Of a DNA stretch of 64,000 nucleotides, positions 34,301-47,600 are shown one piece after another. This DNA is from Agelaius tricolor. Lineage: Eukaryota > Chordata > Aves > Passeriformes > Icteridae. The stretch lies in assembly GCA_023055355.1 (NCBI GenBank), contig JALJCS010000001.1, positions 55,681,381-55,745,380 on the forward strand, given 5' to 3'. The notes beneath the pieces are model-generated. The model was not told the origin of the DNA. It saw only the letters and a program-made list of their open reading frames with translations, and did not search any database. The position numbers and the translations under genes were made by a program. How positions within the stretch are numbered: the first letter of the stretch is position 1; the number at the start of each line of letters is the position of its first letter.

Positions 34301-37300
34301 AATAATTTTCTTTAAAGAAAATAGGTCTCAAACAGCATGTCTCTCCCTAGAGAGCCTATTAAATGAGTGAAAAAGTCCTTCCAAAGTGTGACAATCCTGG
34401 TTTTATTAAGCTTTCAATTTTTATGATTTCAAAGTTTTCCTCTTTGGATTTACATGATTCTGAGGTGGACAGCTTGATGCAAATTCTAAGATGAAATTTG
34501 TGGAATATGATAAGCATATATTGCACATCTGCTGATGAAAGCTTTCTGCAAACACCATTAAACACTCCAGCATGTGCTGCTCAGCAGAAGGGAGTGGTGA
34601 GTTTTCATCTCTGCTTCCCAGTTATTGGATAGAACAGCAAGGCTGTAAAAAATTTGGCAATAGCACTGCATGAATCTCTATTCATGCGAGGTGGATTTGC
34701 TTGTTACAGAGGATATTTGTGGTCTCACTATGGCTATTAAATTGAAGGCCATAACCACTTGCAGTTAAAGAAGCACTTGTATTTTTTGCTGGAAAGACCA
34801 GAATGATGTTTCCAGTGTCTGCCCCAAATTTCCAAGTGCAGACTTCTTGGTTGCATGGCTGAAGTTTTGTGCTCTCACTTGCCTGGTTTATCCATTGAAT
34901 AACATCAGTAAGCTGTATGGGTATACAGGTTGTGCTTGCAGTCTTTCTCTGATTGATGGAAAGAGCTTGGGACTGCTTGGAGTTTGATTCATTGGCTAAT
35001 TTGTTTATGGACTTCACTGAAAGCTGTGGTTACAGGACAGGTGTAGAATTTAGGATACAAATTATTTATTACTGCCAAGAGGCAGTATGTAAATGTTGGA
35101 CCATCACAGCTGTTCTCTGTACATAAAGCTTGAGTAAACAACTTATTTAAAAAAAAAAAAAAATAGAACTATAGAACTAAAAGCATGCCTCTCAAGCTAG
35201 ACTGCTTAATTCAATTAACACTTTGATGGATTTGAATGGCCAAAACATTTTCAGAAATTTTGTTAGGGGAATTATTCCCCAAATTAAGTGCATTCTCTGC
35301 AGACTACTTAAAAAAATATATAATTTTTTCTTAGTAGATCATTCCCAAATAACCTATTTTGATCCTTGATATTCACCATCTAAACTGTGCCACTTATTAT
35401 TAGTTAGAGTCATAAAGTTTATTTTCATTACTTGCCTTGTTCAAAGACAAACCTAACATGTAGAGATCTTAGAGCTTGGTTTCCTTTAGTACTTTGTAAG
35501 CTTTCCTTCATAGTCATTAATTGGGAAATCACTGATTTTGCTAACAAATTTTTATCTGTAAAGTTACCAAAAAATCAATTTAAGCCAGGCAAACTCAACA
35601 ATTCATTTATCCAGTTTACAGACATAGGCAAACATCATCCTCCCTACGCTACCAGTAATTATGCCTTTAGCTGCAATATCACTCTGCAGTGTAGCATACT
35701 GAAATCACTTTTAAAACTTTCCTTTCAGAAATTCTTGAACATGGAATCAGATGAAAGGCTTTTCAGAGTAAACAAGAAAGGAATGAAAAAAATATGACTA
35801 ATCAGAAGGATTGAAATGGCCCTTTATTAAAAAACAGTACAGAACAGGTACTTTAATTGTCAATTGTAAATGGACATGCTGACTGTCCAATTATATGTAT
35901 TATGTGTGTAGGGACAAAAGGGATGCAGAAAAAGTTAAGAGGAACTGTTGCTATAAACTTTCTAGATTAAATTATGAGAGATGCAATGTTGCATCCCAGC
36001 TTAATCTCAATTCAAGGCTCTCTTAAACACCTCAGAATTCCCCTATTTTAGTACCTCACCTTCATCTAGAGAGATCCCTTAAAAAAACCCAAAAGAACAG
36101 GTTATAATCTGATTTGAACGACTCAGACATAGAACATCTTGCCTCTGAAAATTACTTAGACCTTGGAAATACTAGCAACTTTATATAAGCTGTCAGTGCA
36201 GCTTGTACTAAAAATGTTAATATGATCCTTGGGTGTCTAAATAGTCAAGCAGTGAGGTGATTTTTATGCTGGGACTGGGATACTGGGTAAAACCCTTCTA
36301 TTATGATTATAAAAGGACTAGGAAAATCCAGAGGGAAGGCAGAAGGAAAAAAACCAAAGAACTATGTATTTCTGGGATCCAGGGGAAATGCCTCTGACCG
36401 TGGAGAGTTCTGTCTGCTAAAGGCAGTGACCTGTGATTCCTTCTTTAGGGTGTGGAAATATTTTCATTAAAGAAGATATGAGCATCTAAAATGCTATTTA
36501 CTATGGCCTACAAAGGCACACTGTGGCAATTCATGGCTGGAGTCAGCAACTTGAAAAACTCAGAACAAAACTTGAGCTGAATGAGAAATCCATTTTTGTC
36601 TCTGACAATGTTCAGCTGGTAAAGCAAATGAGTGAAGGGAGCACTAAAAACATGTTGGTGTACAATACATATTCTGAGGAAAGCTGATGGACAGCTGGAC
36701 AACAACTTTAAGCACAATAATTAAAGTAAATAAAGGGAAAATGACTGTAAAGAAATTTAGGATGCGTGCTTCCTAGATCATACTTACTCTGAAATATAGA
36801 TTCTCAAACCCTAAGCTGCTTATAAAAATATTGTCCTTTGCTACAAACTGATTCATTGTTTATTATAATTTGTTCAGTCTTGTTTCTTTATCAACGTAAA
36901 TATTATTATGAGCAATACAGATCCCATAAAGTGTTTTTGCATTGTGAAGCATCAATCTGAACTTTACAAAACCCAAGAGAAAAAAGTGTTATCAGTAAAG
37001 AAGCAGATTCTTCTGTTTCCTTCATAGGGAAGTCAGTTTGTTAAAAACAGAACCTCTTTTAGCGATGATGAAAGAATGTTAAGTAGCTGAAAAACTGCTG
37101 CAGGTCAGAGTTTTAGCTAGAGCAGTATGGTAGTTAGCAATAAATCAGTTATTACTTTCCCCTCTGGTAGTTTTACACAAAGCAATAACTTGGACCAAAT
37201 TAAAAGTCATTCAGGTGTCTATGAGTAGAAAAGATGCAGCCACTCTCATTCGTCATTTTTGCCCTGCAGACACCTCAAGTGTTTCCAGTAAGGACTGCAT

Positions 37301-37710
37301 GAAGTGAAGTAAAAACACTGAAGTTCCTGGGGCTGCACAGGGAAAGTGCTTACATGCTCCCATGGGTATAGGTAGGAGAGGTCATCTCCCCACACTGCTG
37401 ACCATCCTCTCCATTGCCACTGACTTCACTGACAGCAGGTTTTACTCCAAGAAATCTCCGAAATCTTATGCTGAAGACCAAGTGTAGATCGCCATAGGCT
37501 TAATTTTCTAAGTGTGATTAACTGTCTGTTAGGCAGGATGTGAGTTGTTACACCAAGTTGTTTCGATCTATTTCTGCCCTGGTGCCGAGAGGTTTGGCTG
37601 GTGGCAGTAATCCTAGAAGCTGGAGCAATTGATAAGATTATTCTACAGAGTTTCATGCACTCACCAGACTCCAAACAAAAGAACTGCCTTTGGTTCTGGT
37701 GGAGATTTTT

Positions 37711-37807
37711 GGTTTGTTTGTTTGTGGGGTTTGTTTTGTTTTGTTTTGTTTTTGGGTGTTTTGTTTTGTTTTGGTTAGTTGGTTGATTTTTTTTACTTTT
37801 TTTTTTC
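37711..37807. repeat. T/G-rich (GTTTT)n-like simple repeat
   Basis: GGTTTGTTTGTTTGTGG leads into repeated GTTTT units, then TTGGTTGA, then T-runs broken by C. It produces artefactual Phe/Val/Cys-rich frames (61-63 codons). A second tract with a similar internal order lies at 59651-59746. Confidence 0.85.
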
Positions 37808-39248
37808 TATTTAAAAGGGGAAAAACCACCCCTAGAACAACCCAGAAGTACGGATTACTGTACAGATTAGACAGTGGTTAAGTGTCTTTTTCAAATCTTA
37901 CAAAGCAGATTAGTAACTGCTCTTCTTTCAGCAAGATGTCAAGGAATAAAACTTTGCCAGTGCTTTTCTTAGTTTGCAGCAAAGAACCTGGGTTCATAAT
38001 GTCAACAATTTTTCAGAATGGAAGGAAGCCACTTAATCACTGCCAATGTGTCTACTTATTATGCAGCATGTAGAAAGCAGCTGTGAATTTTCTCATCATT
38101 GCCTTTGAAACTACCTGTTATAAAGTAAGCTGCACAATTACTTCTTAAGGTGATGAAGTGCTCAAGAACTCTCATTATTCCTGGAAAATGTATCTTAAGA
38201 GTCTTCAGTCTTCCAGAAAGTTTTCTCCCATCTCACACAATTACTTTATTAGAAGATCAATTAGCATTTATCAACTGTGTCTTGTCATGATACTTTCAAG
38301 ACTCTTCTATTTAATGTCTAATGGCCACCACTACGTCACCTTAATGAAAGTAAATGGGTCATGGTGGTAGTAGACACCAAATTTGGTACAGTGCAAGTAC
38401 TGTTATATGGTATTAATATGTAAATAAGTACTGTATAGTGCCTTTCAAAAGCACTTCAAAATAAGTTGGATGAAAAGCTGATATACTTGAGAAGAAAGTA
38501 CAGGAATATGAGGCAGGAGTTTGAAATGTGGTGCTCTCGACATACGCAGATGTCAGTGTCTCACAAATGCACTGTCAGGTTGTCTAGGTGATGTTCCAGA
38601 GAAAAAGAACAGGGAGGTAAGAGTGCTGTATCTCAAGTAAGTGTGATTATTTTGAGGAGATTACTCTCTGATTCTAAGAGGATGTTCAGAGAAAACTTAT
38701 TGAAGAATTTCAATGTGAAAGGTCTCCAGAAAGTAATTCTGTACAAACTGCAAGGACAGAATGCCTCTAAGCATGATTTTGTAGGGCACTTTGTCCCCAA
38801 AATGAAAGTTAGCTGAACACAGGGTCATATTTTAAACTATATCCATAAGAATCTAATTAATTGAAGTTAGTGTTTTGACATCATGTGTTATAATATTCAG
38901 CAATTATTTTTACCCAGACCCACTGAAGAGCTGAAGTGAAAAACCAATTATATTTTAGTAACACACAACCACTCTTACCCAGCTACTTCCTTTAGTCAGT
39001 ATCTGAGAGCTGAACTAATCCTTTGCTAGCTGTATGCTTTTGACATTTTCCAGTGTTTGACAGGAAAGCGTTGAAACTCTAAAGCTGGGAAGGGTCAAGG
39101 TGAACTGCAGCATGTGTTTATGTAGTTATAAATTCCAAGAAAGCCTTTCCAGAAGGAGAACAGAATTGAGTATGTGGTTTACTGGTTTTCCATAAGGTAG
39201 TAGATAACCCATGATAGCTATTACTGCCTAAGCAACCACCTGTTGGAA

Positions 39249-39730
39249 AATCATAGAATAGTTTGGAATGTACCTTAAACATCATCTAATTCCAACTCCC
39301 CTGTCCATGGACAGGGACACCTTTCACTAGGCCAAGTTACTCAAAGCCCCATCCAACCTGGCCTGAAACATTTCCAGGGATGGAGAATCCACAGCTTCTC
39401 TGGGCAACCTGTTCCAGTGCCTCACTCATCCGCATTATTGAAAAATTCCTTCCTTGGAGCTAATTCAAATCTACCCTCTTTCAGTGTAAAATCATTACCC
39501 CTTGTCTTGTCACCACATGCCCTGGTAAAAAGGCTCTGTCCATCTTTCTTCTAAACTCCTTTTATGAGTGGGTTACAATAAGGTGTCTGCAGAGCCTTCT
39601 CTTCCTCAGGCTGAACAACCAAAATTCTCTCAGCTTTTCTTCATTAGGGGAGGTATTTCACCCCCCTGATCATTTTTGTGGCACTTCTTTGGATCCACTC
39701 TAACAGGTTCATGACTTTCTTGTGCCAAGT
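39249..39730 (-). mobile_element. CR1 LINE 3' end, antisense
   Basis: The plus strand reads AATCATAGAATAGTTTGGAA, then TCCATGGACAGGGACACCTT, CAACCTGGCCTGAAACATTT, TCTGGGCAACCTGTTCCAGT and TCCTCAGGCTGAACAACC. This is the reverse complement of the CR1 3' region: the 3' untranslated region, then the last codons of ORF2. The CR1 3' terminal octamer (here ATAGAAT/ATTCTAT) lies at the left edge, so the element is on the minus strand and is truncated at 39730, about 480 bases from its end. It is diverged, with small indels, and cannot code for anything. It is a different insertion from the copy at 4.85-6.17 kb and lies in the opposite orientation. Confidence 0.95.
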
Positions 39731-42700
39731 GTCAGTCAATACTAATAATATGGGCAATTAAATTTATTACTGTTTTATAAAATTATACTTTTGTCATTAT
39801 AATTGCAAACATTTTGAAAAAATGTTGATGTTAATTATAGCAAGAGGCAGGTAACTCTTGGAAGCCCAAATGTTTTCCATGTTCAGCCTCCCTCACTCTG
39901 CCTACAGATTTTAAGCAATAAATATTTGCGTACAAAATATTTCATAGATCTTTTTTTGCAGTGTTCTGTGGTCCTTAAGCTAGTGTTCTGAAAAACACAA
40001 CACCAAAATATAGGCATGCAAAAGTTGTGCTGACACTCTAAGTAACAGCTGCTAATGGAATGATGCTTAAGACTCAGAAGAATTACTTTTCTAATATTCA
40101 TCTTTAAGTATATCTATCCATATTCTGTATATTAATAAAAATGCCTTATATTAACATAAAAATTTTACTGAAATTGTTTTTGTAGTGTCATTTAGCTTAC
40201 TGGAAGTGGTATTTTAGTGCTGAAGTTTGCCCATTGTGATAATTTTGTATGCTTTTTGGCTAAGATGTTTAAGAAGTTTTATTTAAAAAAGACTTGGCTT
40301 TTGCTTCAACAAAAGGGCTTTTTTGAGAAAGAAGGAGAATTTTTATTAATGCTATCTAATAATTTTCCCTAATTTAACTAATTGACAAGTCCTATGTCTT
40401 CTATGCTTACTTATAAATAAAACTATTTTTAAATAGATTTTTTTTTTTTTGCATTGTCTTTGAAGGACAGAAGGTTGGCAGTATTTGTGACAAATTAACA
40501 GGACTAGATATTTTTTTTCCAGTTAAAAGCAAATTCAACAAAATATCTTCTGGTTTTGCTTCCACCTTTCAGTGGAATCCCCATTTCCACTCTAAGTCTT
40601 AGTGCTGGATAATGATGCAAAGTATAATAATAAAATTGAAAAATCCTGGTGGTCATGAAAACTGTGAAGTCTCCCACCTGCTCATTTATCATGAGAACTG
40701 TTACTAACACAATTCCTCAACAGTTCAGAGTTCACTTTCAGACAACAAAACCCGGTGTGGAGGAGAGCTGAATTTAGGGTCTAAATCTGTAACACCTTTC
40801 TCTGAGACTCTGCTGTCGGGTTCAGTGGAAATGAAGAGGACTGACAAGAGTCATCAAGAGCTCTGCCAAATATAAATGTGGCATTACAATAGCCAAGGAA
40901 GCTCTTGAATGGTGTTTAAATATCACTCTAATTTTGGGGCAAGGCAGTGAAAAGCATTTGAATTCATCCCAAGTATAATGAGTCCACACCTGTGTAATTT
41001 TCTTCTGAGAGCAGGCTGAAATGTCTTAATAATTTCATTTTGCTCAAAATGGTCTGTATACAAAAGTTGTATGGACAAATGGCATTGCTGTCTGATCTGG
41101 AAATTGCATCCAGGTGGCAACCCTCCAACCCGTGGCCACTGTCTGAGCAGAGCAGCCAGCCTATTAAAAGGACTTGCAAATTTTCTCATGTTCTTCCCTC
41201 TTGCTCTTGGTGATTTCCCACTGTAGCAAAGAACTAAATAACAAAAGAATTGAGAGAAGAAAGGAGGCCCTGCAATGACCAAATACTTATCTAGACTGTG
41301 CCTTTCTTCACAAGTGCCTCTGCTCCTGCTGACACTAATGACATCCGGCCTCAGTTCCCTCTTTCCTGAAAGGAGGACAGTGTAAAGGACAAGTTGCTGG
41401 GAAGATTTCCCCCCTCAAGAGTGCTAGTGGCACTCTGATCTTGCCATTGAGCTAAGTGATACTTTAAATCATACCATCTGTGTTCTTTCCTCATTTCAGT
41501 TTTCTTAGGGCCCTTTGAGGATGCTTGCTGGGGCCATCTGTGTGGTGATGCTGTGAGGTGGGGCACACTGCCTGTGCCACACTCTGCTGTCTTGAGGCAG
41601 ACACAAGTGCTCCACAAGCTCAGCAGGCTACACTGTAGACACCCAGAGGACTTTACTAGTCCACAAATTTTCACTGAACACCTCTTTCTGATTCCCAGCA
41701 CTTGCCAGGACGCCTCCTCATCATGCTGTGTGCCCAAACAGAAACTGTTTGAGTGGGGCAGGCACTCAATTGTATGCAGCATGATGGTAGAACTCCAAGA
41801 ATGAGGCAATTGGTTCTTTCCAGTGATGAGCCCTGAAGGCATCTCTTCTATAGGCTCTTGATAGGAGGCAACAGTTTGAACTGAGACTATAAGCTTCAGA
41901 GTTTTAGTACTGAGCAGTCTTTTCCTTGCCTTTTTGAAGAAGCAAAAAAAAAAAAAAAAGAAAAAGAAAAAAGAAAGACTTGCAAGAAAGTGGTCTTTCT
42001 TGACCTTTTCTTCAGGACATTTAGGGAGGTACTGTAGCAGCAATGAGGTACAAGAAGTAGCTGCCTAGAAGATCCAGCTGTCCTAGTGCATCGCTCCACT
42101 GCTCCAGTCTCGTAGAGCCATATATGCATTGCTTTGTATTTTCTGTCCTTCTTTCAACTTAGGAGTTACCTGGGACATGGATTCATTTTTTGAAAGGCAA
42201 CCAAGAAGTCTGCAACACTTCAGGCGGGCAGTGTGCAACGTAACATAACAGAACACCCTCTTCCACCTTCTCACCATGACCAAAAAACCCCAGAATTTAA
42301 GATGGTTCTCACAACTGCTGGAGCATTGTCAGAGGAGTTCTGACCACATGAAAAAGGCCTTCTTGAGAAAGAATTTTTTCACTTTTCTGCCTCTTGGACC
42401 AGATTCTGGGTACAACTTGATACACTGACTTAAGCACTTCCAAATTTATTTTAGCAAGCAGTTTTGCCAGTGAGAATTGCTGTCTTCTGTGCAGATTTGA
42501 TATGAGCAATAAAAGGCACAGCAACATCTGAAAACAAAGTAAGATTTGTAACTGCTGCCAAGAGCAGCAGTTCCCCAGGCTTCAATGCAACTCATATGTC
42601 CTTTTTGGTTGGCATTTTTTGCCAACAAAATGTATGCAATAGAAGCAATTTCATGACTATAGCATCTGCAGCATGACTGTGAATGGGAAATATTCACCTT

Positions 42701-44529
42701 TATATCCATTATGCTTTCTTTCTCATTAGCTAATCATGGCATAAAGCCATTCCTATAACAGGAGACTTTAGGAAGATGGAATTTCAGTTTTTCAAGTTTT
42801 GAAAATTTGAGAGATGTGATTGAGTGTTGAGAAAGCATTTTCTAACTCATTTAATTGGTCAGAAGGAAAGAAACAAAAAGAGGAAAAATAAAATTGATAT
42901 ATTTCTAGCTATCTCCTGTAGAAATGTCTTCTATCTTTCTGTTTTCATGCTCTCCTTTTCTAAAAAATGTTTTAAAATTTTGCAAACACGGTGACTTGAA
43001 ATCCCTTGGCCAGGGAATACTCTGCAAGCTCTCTTCATGCCTCTGGTCAGTAAACTCTCTCATACAGGGAGGGAGCTCCAAACTCTCTGAGTCTGACTTG
43101 GGGCCTGAAGCTGGTGGACTTCGTGAACAAATCTTCACAAAGATTTATATGATTGAAAATATACCGATATTGTTTTTCCCTCTGTATTTCCACCCCATGG
43201 GAAGACACAGAATAGTTGAAATTTTAGCCTTCTGAGACCAGAAATTCTGTTTCAGTTCATTTGTCATGTGGCAATGCAGGGGAAGCTTTTGAAAGGATGG
43301 AAATAATTCTCCTGACACGGTAATAAAATCAGAATCTCTGTGTCTGAAATAATTTATTTTTAAGTTAACATGTTCATGCTTGCAGTAAAAAAGTGAAATA
43401 AAAAAATAAATAAAAGAATCTGTTTTGTTCTTTCTGATCTTTGATTTAAACTAGATATTTTGTTCCTCAATTGTATCTTTAATCTCTGTACTGGAAATGG
43501 AATGATTTCTGCAGCTATTTTGTGTGGCATTTTGTGTTGTGAAAATCCAATTTCTTTTATGAGATAATCATAAATACCACTGTAGTTGCACTTTAAAATG
43601 CCAAAGAATTAAATTATGGGGAAAGATGAAACATTTTACTGTATATACTGTATTCTGAAGTTTAGTGAATGTGTTTATGAGTTCAAAAGGACAATGGAGA
43701 TGTTTCTAAAGCAGTGTTGTGGAAATCCTTCTCTAAACACCTTTTATTTTAGCCTACACGTCCCTTGGAAAGGTGCTGAAAGATGATATAAATCACAAGT
43801 TTTCTTCTTTAGTGAAGAATACTCTTGATCTCAGTTTTTGCTGGCCTCTCTATGCTCAGAAAAGAACATAACAAAAAACAGTGGGGTTTTTTCACCCTTT
43901 CAGTGAAGTGTTTACTTTAGTTTCTCTAACCATTTCTTTATGCAGGGTAACTCCATCAGGAATCCTGCAGAAACAGTGCAAATTCTGGTAACTCAGCTGG
44001 ATTTAAAGAATAGGAATTTGGCATAGCTCCTGTACCCCACACTGAGTTTTTGGCCATTCACAGTAGTTCTGTGTTAATTTAAAGGAGTACATTGAATGAC
44101 TCTTCTCAATGTGAAGGCAAATGGTGCAGAATGCCTTGTGTCCATGTCCTCTAAACTCTTACCTCCCAAACTGGTTGATCATATCAAAATGTCCTTTGGG
44201 TAGCTGGCCTCAGCCAGTGTTCATACCCAGGCAGGTGTCAGAGCCCTGTGGGTGAGTATTAGTCAGCTAAAGCTGAAATTTAGCTATAGCTAAAAGCATA
44301 TAAGGGTCTAGAAATTTTACAGCATGGATAGTGGAGTTCCATTGCCCTGGAATATTCTCTAGCATGAACTCAGATGCTGCTTTTTGTGCAGGGCATGGGG
44401 ATCTGCCCTACAGCATATGATAGACGGTAGTACCTTTGCCTTTGGGTGGAAACTCACACAAGTGCTTTTCAAATCTTCTTGAGAATAGCACTTGTATGAC
44501 TGCAGATGGCAGGGCTAGCAGAGATGTTG
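39731..44529. other. Unique DNA, no firm gene
   Basis: AT-rich. It includes the longest open frame of the window (minus strand, 41351-42043, 230 codons), which crosses an A-tract and is unlike any protein I know. Minus-strand frames at 42309-42709 overlap out of phase with each other. A 16-bp perfect palindrome (TTTAGCTATAGCTAAA) lies at 44279-44294. I do not call a gene. Confidence 0.45.
41944..41978. repeat. A16 homopolymer and A/G-rich tract
   Basis: Sixteen A residues (41944-41959) are followed by A-runs broken by single G. On the minus strand it encodes a run of Phe in the middle of the 230-codon frame. No polyadenylation signal stands just upstream on the plus strand, which argues against a retrocopy tail. 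Confidence 0.9.
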
Positions 44530-44610
44530 TTTTATTTAATTAATTAACTTAAAAATAATTAAAATTAATTAATAATATAATAATTAAAAATAATTTATTT
44601 TATTTAATTT
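44530..44610. repeat. AT-only low-complexity tract
   Basis: About 80 bases made almost wholly of A and T, rich in TTAATTAA and AATAATTAAAA words. Such sequence melts easily and can act as a matrix-attachment or replication-unwinding element. Here it is only a compositional call. Confidence 0.85.
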
Positions 44611-47600
44611 GAAGTAAAAGTGTGTATCCTGTTCTGCACAGCTGAAAATGAAGTACTGGCTCAAGGCTACATGTGGTGAAATCATCATCCTATATAGAGC
44701 CCACCTGGCCAGCACATGATGAATGTCCACATTGACCTGCTCTTACCTCCAGCCTCAAACAACAGCTACACTGGCCCCTGTGTGATAGGATACAAGCTGC
44801 TGCACAGATCCATTTGAGACTTTGATACAGAATGGTGATTTACCATTGGGAAGAAGGGAGAAGTGGTTAGGGTGTACTTTGATGAGTGTGCAGCCAGAGG
44901 CCTTCTGGATGCAGTCTGACCTGGGAGTGTGTATGCCATGCCTCGTTTGTGAACTAGCTGGAGATGTTAAGCTGCTTCTTTCTGCCTCTAGTTTAGGCTG
45001 CCACTTTTTCCTTTTTTGACATCTCTTCTTTTACTGTCTTACTCAACATTTTGTGGCAATTCTCTCATCATGGCTTCCTTTATTTAAGATTGATCATTTT
45101 TATTTTATGACCCTTTCACTGGCCCCAGATGAGTAACTTGGCTGGCATTTACTCTTTCTGTCATGCTAATGTTCATGGCATGGTTATTTTTGCTGAAGGC
45201 TCATTTAAGCAATCACAGACAAATCATGTGGAAGTCGAAGACCCAGGGAAGATTGGAGGAGCAATGATGGGCAAAAGAACCTTACTAGCCCACCCAGTGG
45301 AAATGGAAAACTCAGCTGATCCCTAAGACCATCCAAGGGGTAGGAGAAAGATTGATCCTGGAGTGAAACCCCCTGAGATCAGTTGGTGAGAAAGGACAAA
45401 ACTGGGGAAAGAGAGGGAGTAAGGTGGACTGAGGAGGAACAAAAGTGGAAAAAAAGAAGGAAAAGGGTAAGAAGTGGTTAACTGAGTAAAGGTCAGGCAG
45501 CTTGTTAGACAGAGCCTTGAACTTGATGGGTGAAGTCTGTTCTCTTTTACTTAAATCTGATTTCTGACAGTCTTCTTTGTGGCCATGCTCTCTGCTCCAA
45601 ATGTGTGTGTGCTAACACTGGCAAACCTTAGCCCACACAAGCTGGTGAACATGAGAAGTCTGTGCCCTGTAGCAGGAATGAGCCTTGAACAGCAGGGGCT
45701 CCTGGGTGTGGGTGCCAACAACTGGAGCATGTCAGGAACACTAGAGACTGCTCCTGGAGAGACTGAAGAGGCTAAAGGCAGCAGTGGCCCATGTACTGTG
45801 AGTGCCACATGGCACCAGGGTCCAGTCCTGATGAGCAGGAGAGAACAAACAGGACTGGGCCACCTGTGCTCTTCTTGTTCATCTGAGGGCTGTGTGAGAC
45901 TGTGCTTTCTCTCTGTGCCTACCTGTGTGGCTGTTTGGGTGGGCAGTGTGAATGGACATGTGTCAGGGGATGATGGGTGCTCAGCCTCTCTTCTGCCTGC
46001 ACTCAGGGAGAGGGAACAGCAGCAGCCCCACATCCATGGGGCTGAGACAGAAAAAGACAACCCCTGGTTCCCACTGCCCATCAGGTTCAGCTACCTCTAA
46101 CATAGATGAAGTTTTCCTCTGGCCAAACCCATGAGCACTGTTAACTTTTATGGATTCCTCGCCACATTAAGTTAACTTCTGTCGCTCATCACTCCTAATC
46201 CACTTTTACCTACCACTCTCTGTGCAGGGGACTCAGTGATCTGTGACTTTCTTACTGCCCTGCTGAGGTGTCTAATCATGCCTTTCAAATAGTTACCTGC
46301 TTAATTTTCTGCCTGTTCTGTCTTACTGCTCCTTTTTTTTTTCTTTAAAGAAAACTGCTGCTGCTAGGCATACAAGTAAATGAATACCTTTATTAAGAAA
46401 AAGAAAGAAGAAGCAAGCCTCTGCTGAGGCACCTGGGATAAGTTCTGTGTCTACAACATTTTCATGGAATAGTAGAGCTATTATATTTTTATTTACTTGC
46501 TTATTATGATTTTTAATTTTTTTTTCAAATTCTCATACAAGTTCCTTAGTATCCTGGAGGTGCTGTTGTACTTTTGAACTGAATACTGCAATGTAAAGAG
46601 AGAATGCCTTAAGTTTTACTTGAAGACTATTATTTAACTTTTGAACTGCTGGGTTCCTTCCCAGCAACTCAAAAGCCAAATTCTGGCTCCTCATGAGTAG
46701 TAATGTGCACATATCACAAATGAATGTAATAGATTGCCTTTGATAGAACAGCAATGTCTGAAATGTAAAGTTAACATCTAACAATAATATCTATTGTCTT
46801 TAATAAAAGGTGGCCCCTGCATACACATTAGCCTTCACGAATAGATTCTTTTCACGGAAATAGCATGGCATTAAAATAAAATAGATGTGAGTTGTGACTA
46901 AGTGAAAAAAGGCAGTTTGGATGTGTTCAGGACAATCTTTCCTGTTCTGAGAACTTGCTTCATGCTTGACCATTTAACCCAGATTGCATATATTCACAGG
47001 GAAATGTGAGATTATTCAGTGAATACACTGAAAGATGTGAGGGTCAGATTAATGAAATAAGGTGTGTCAAGCTTCTGTGTAAAATTTCAGTCAGATATAT
47101 TAAAAAAAATGTTTTCTGCCTGGAAGCTAAATTGTAGCATTTTGGTCCAGTTATTGGTTCCAGTGCTTAGAGAAAAGTTGTTCCACCAATTTGGATTGTA
47201 ATGTCCTGAAGGGAATGAACAGAAGGACTTGAAACCCTGCTGGATCTGTGGGAGAATAAATAATTGCAAGACTCTGAGGCTGCACACCAGGAATGTAATT
47301 GAATGCACCAACTTATCTCAGAAAGGATGATGAGAGTCCTTAAGGAAATAATGCCTTTCAGATACACCTGTCAGAATTTCTAGAACAGTAAGATTGCCCC
47401 TGGCTGTGATTTGCTCTTTATGAATAAAGGTATATGTAGGCATTCTGCTGACTCTTTAAAGTGGTTTCAACATTTATGCCTTTATATTTTATAAAATTTT
47501 CCAGGAGTGAAGCTATCAAAGTCAGAATCAAAAGCAATTAGCTAAGATGCTTCAATTCAGCATGTTCATAAATCAACTCAGCATTTTTTGATGTTGATAC

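Larger units (their letters stand above)
28020..39248. other. Unique DNA, no gene seen
   Basis: Eleven kilobases with no recognisable gene or transposon. GC-richer patches lie at about 28150-28520 and 31370-31530, the second with a few CpGs (GTCCGCGCTCGCAG). Open frames reach 121 codons (35432-35797, plus). One minus-strand frame at 34682-35016 starts at an acceptor-like AG and is discussed as a finding. Otherwise I see nothing to annotate apart from the palindrome and T/G-rich repeat listed separately. Confidence 0.5.

Noticed and set aside
35432..35797. 121-codon plus-strand frame
   Set aside because: AT-rich composition, no recognisable domain, no flanking signals.
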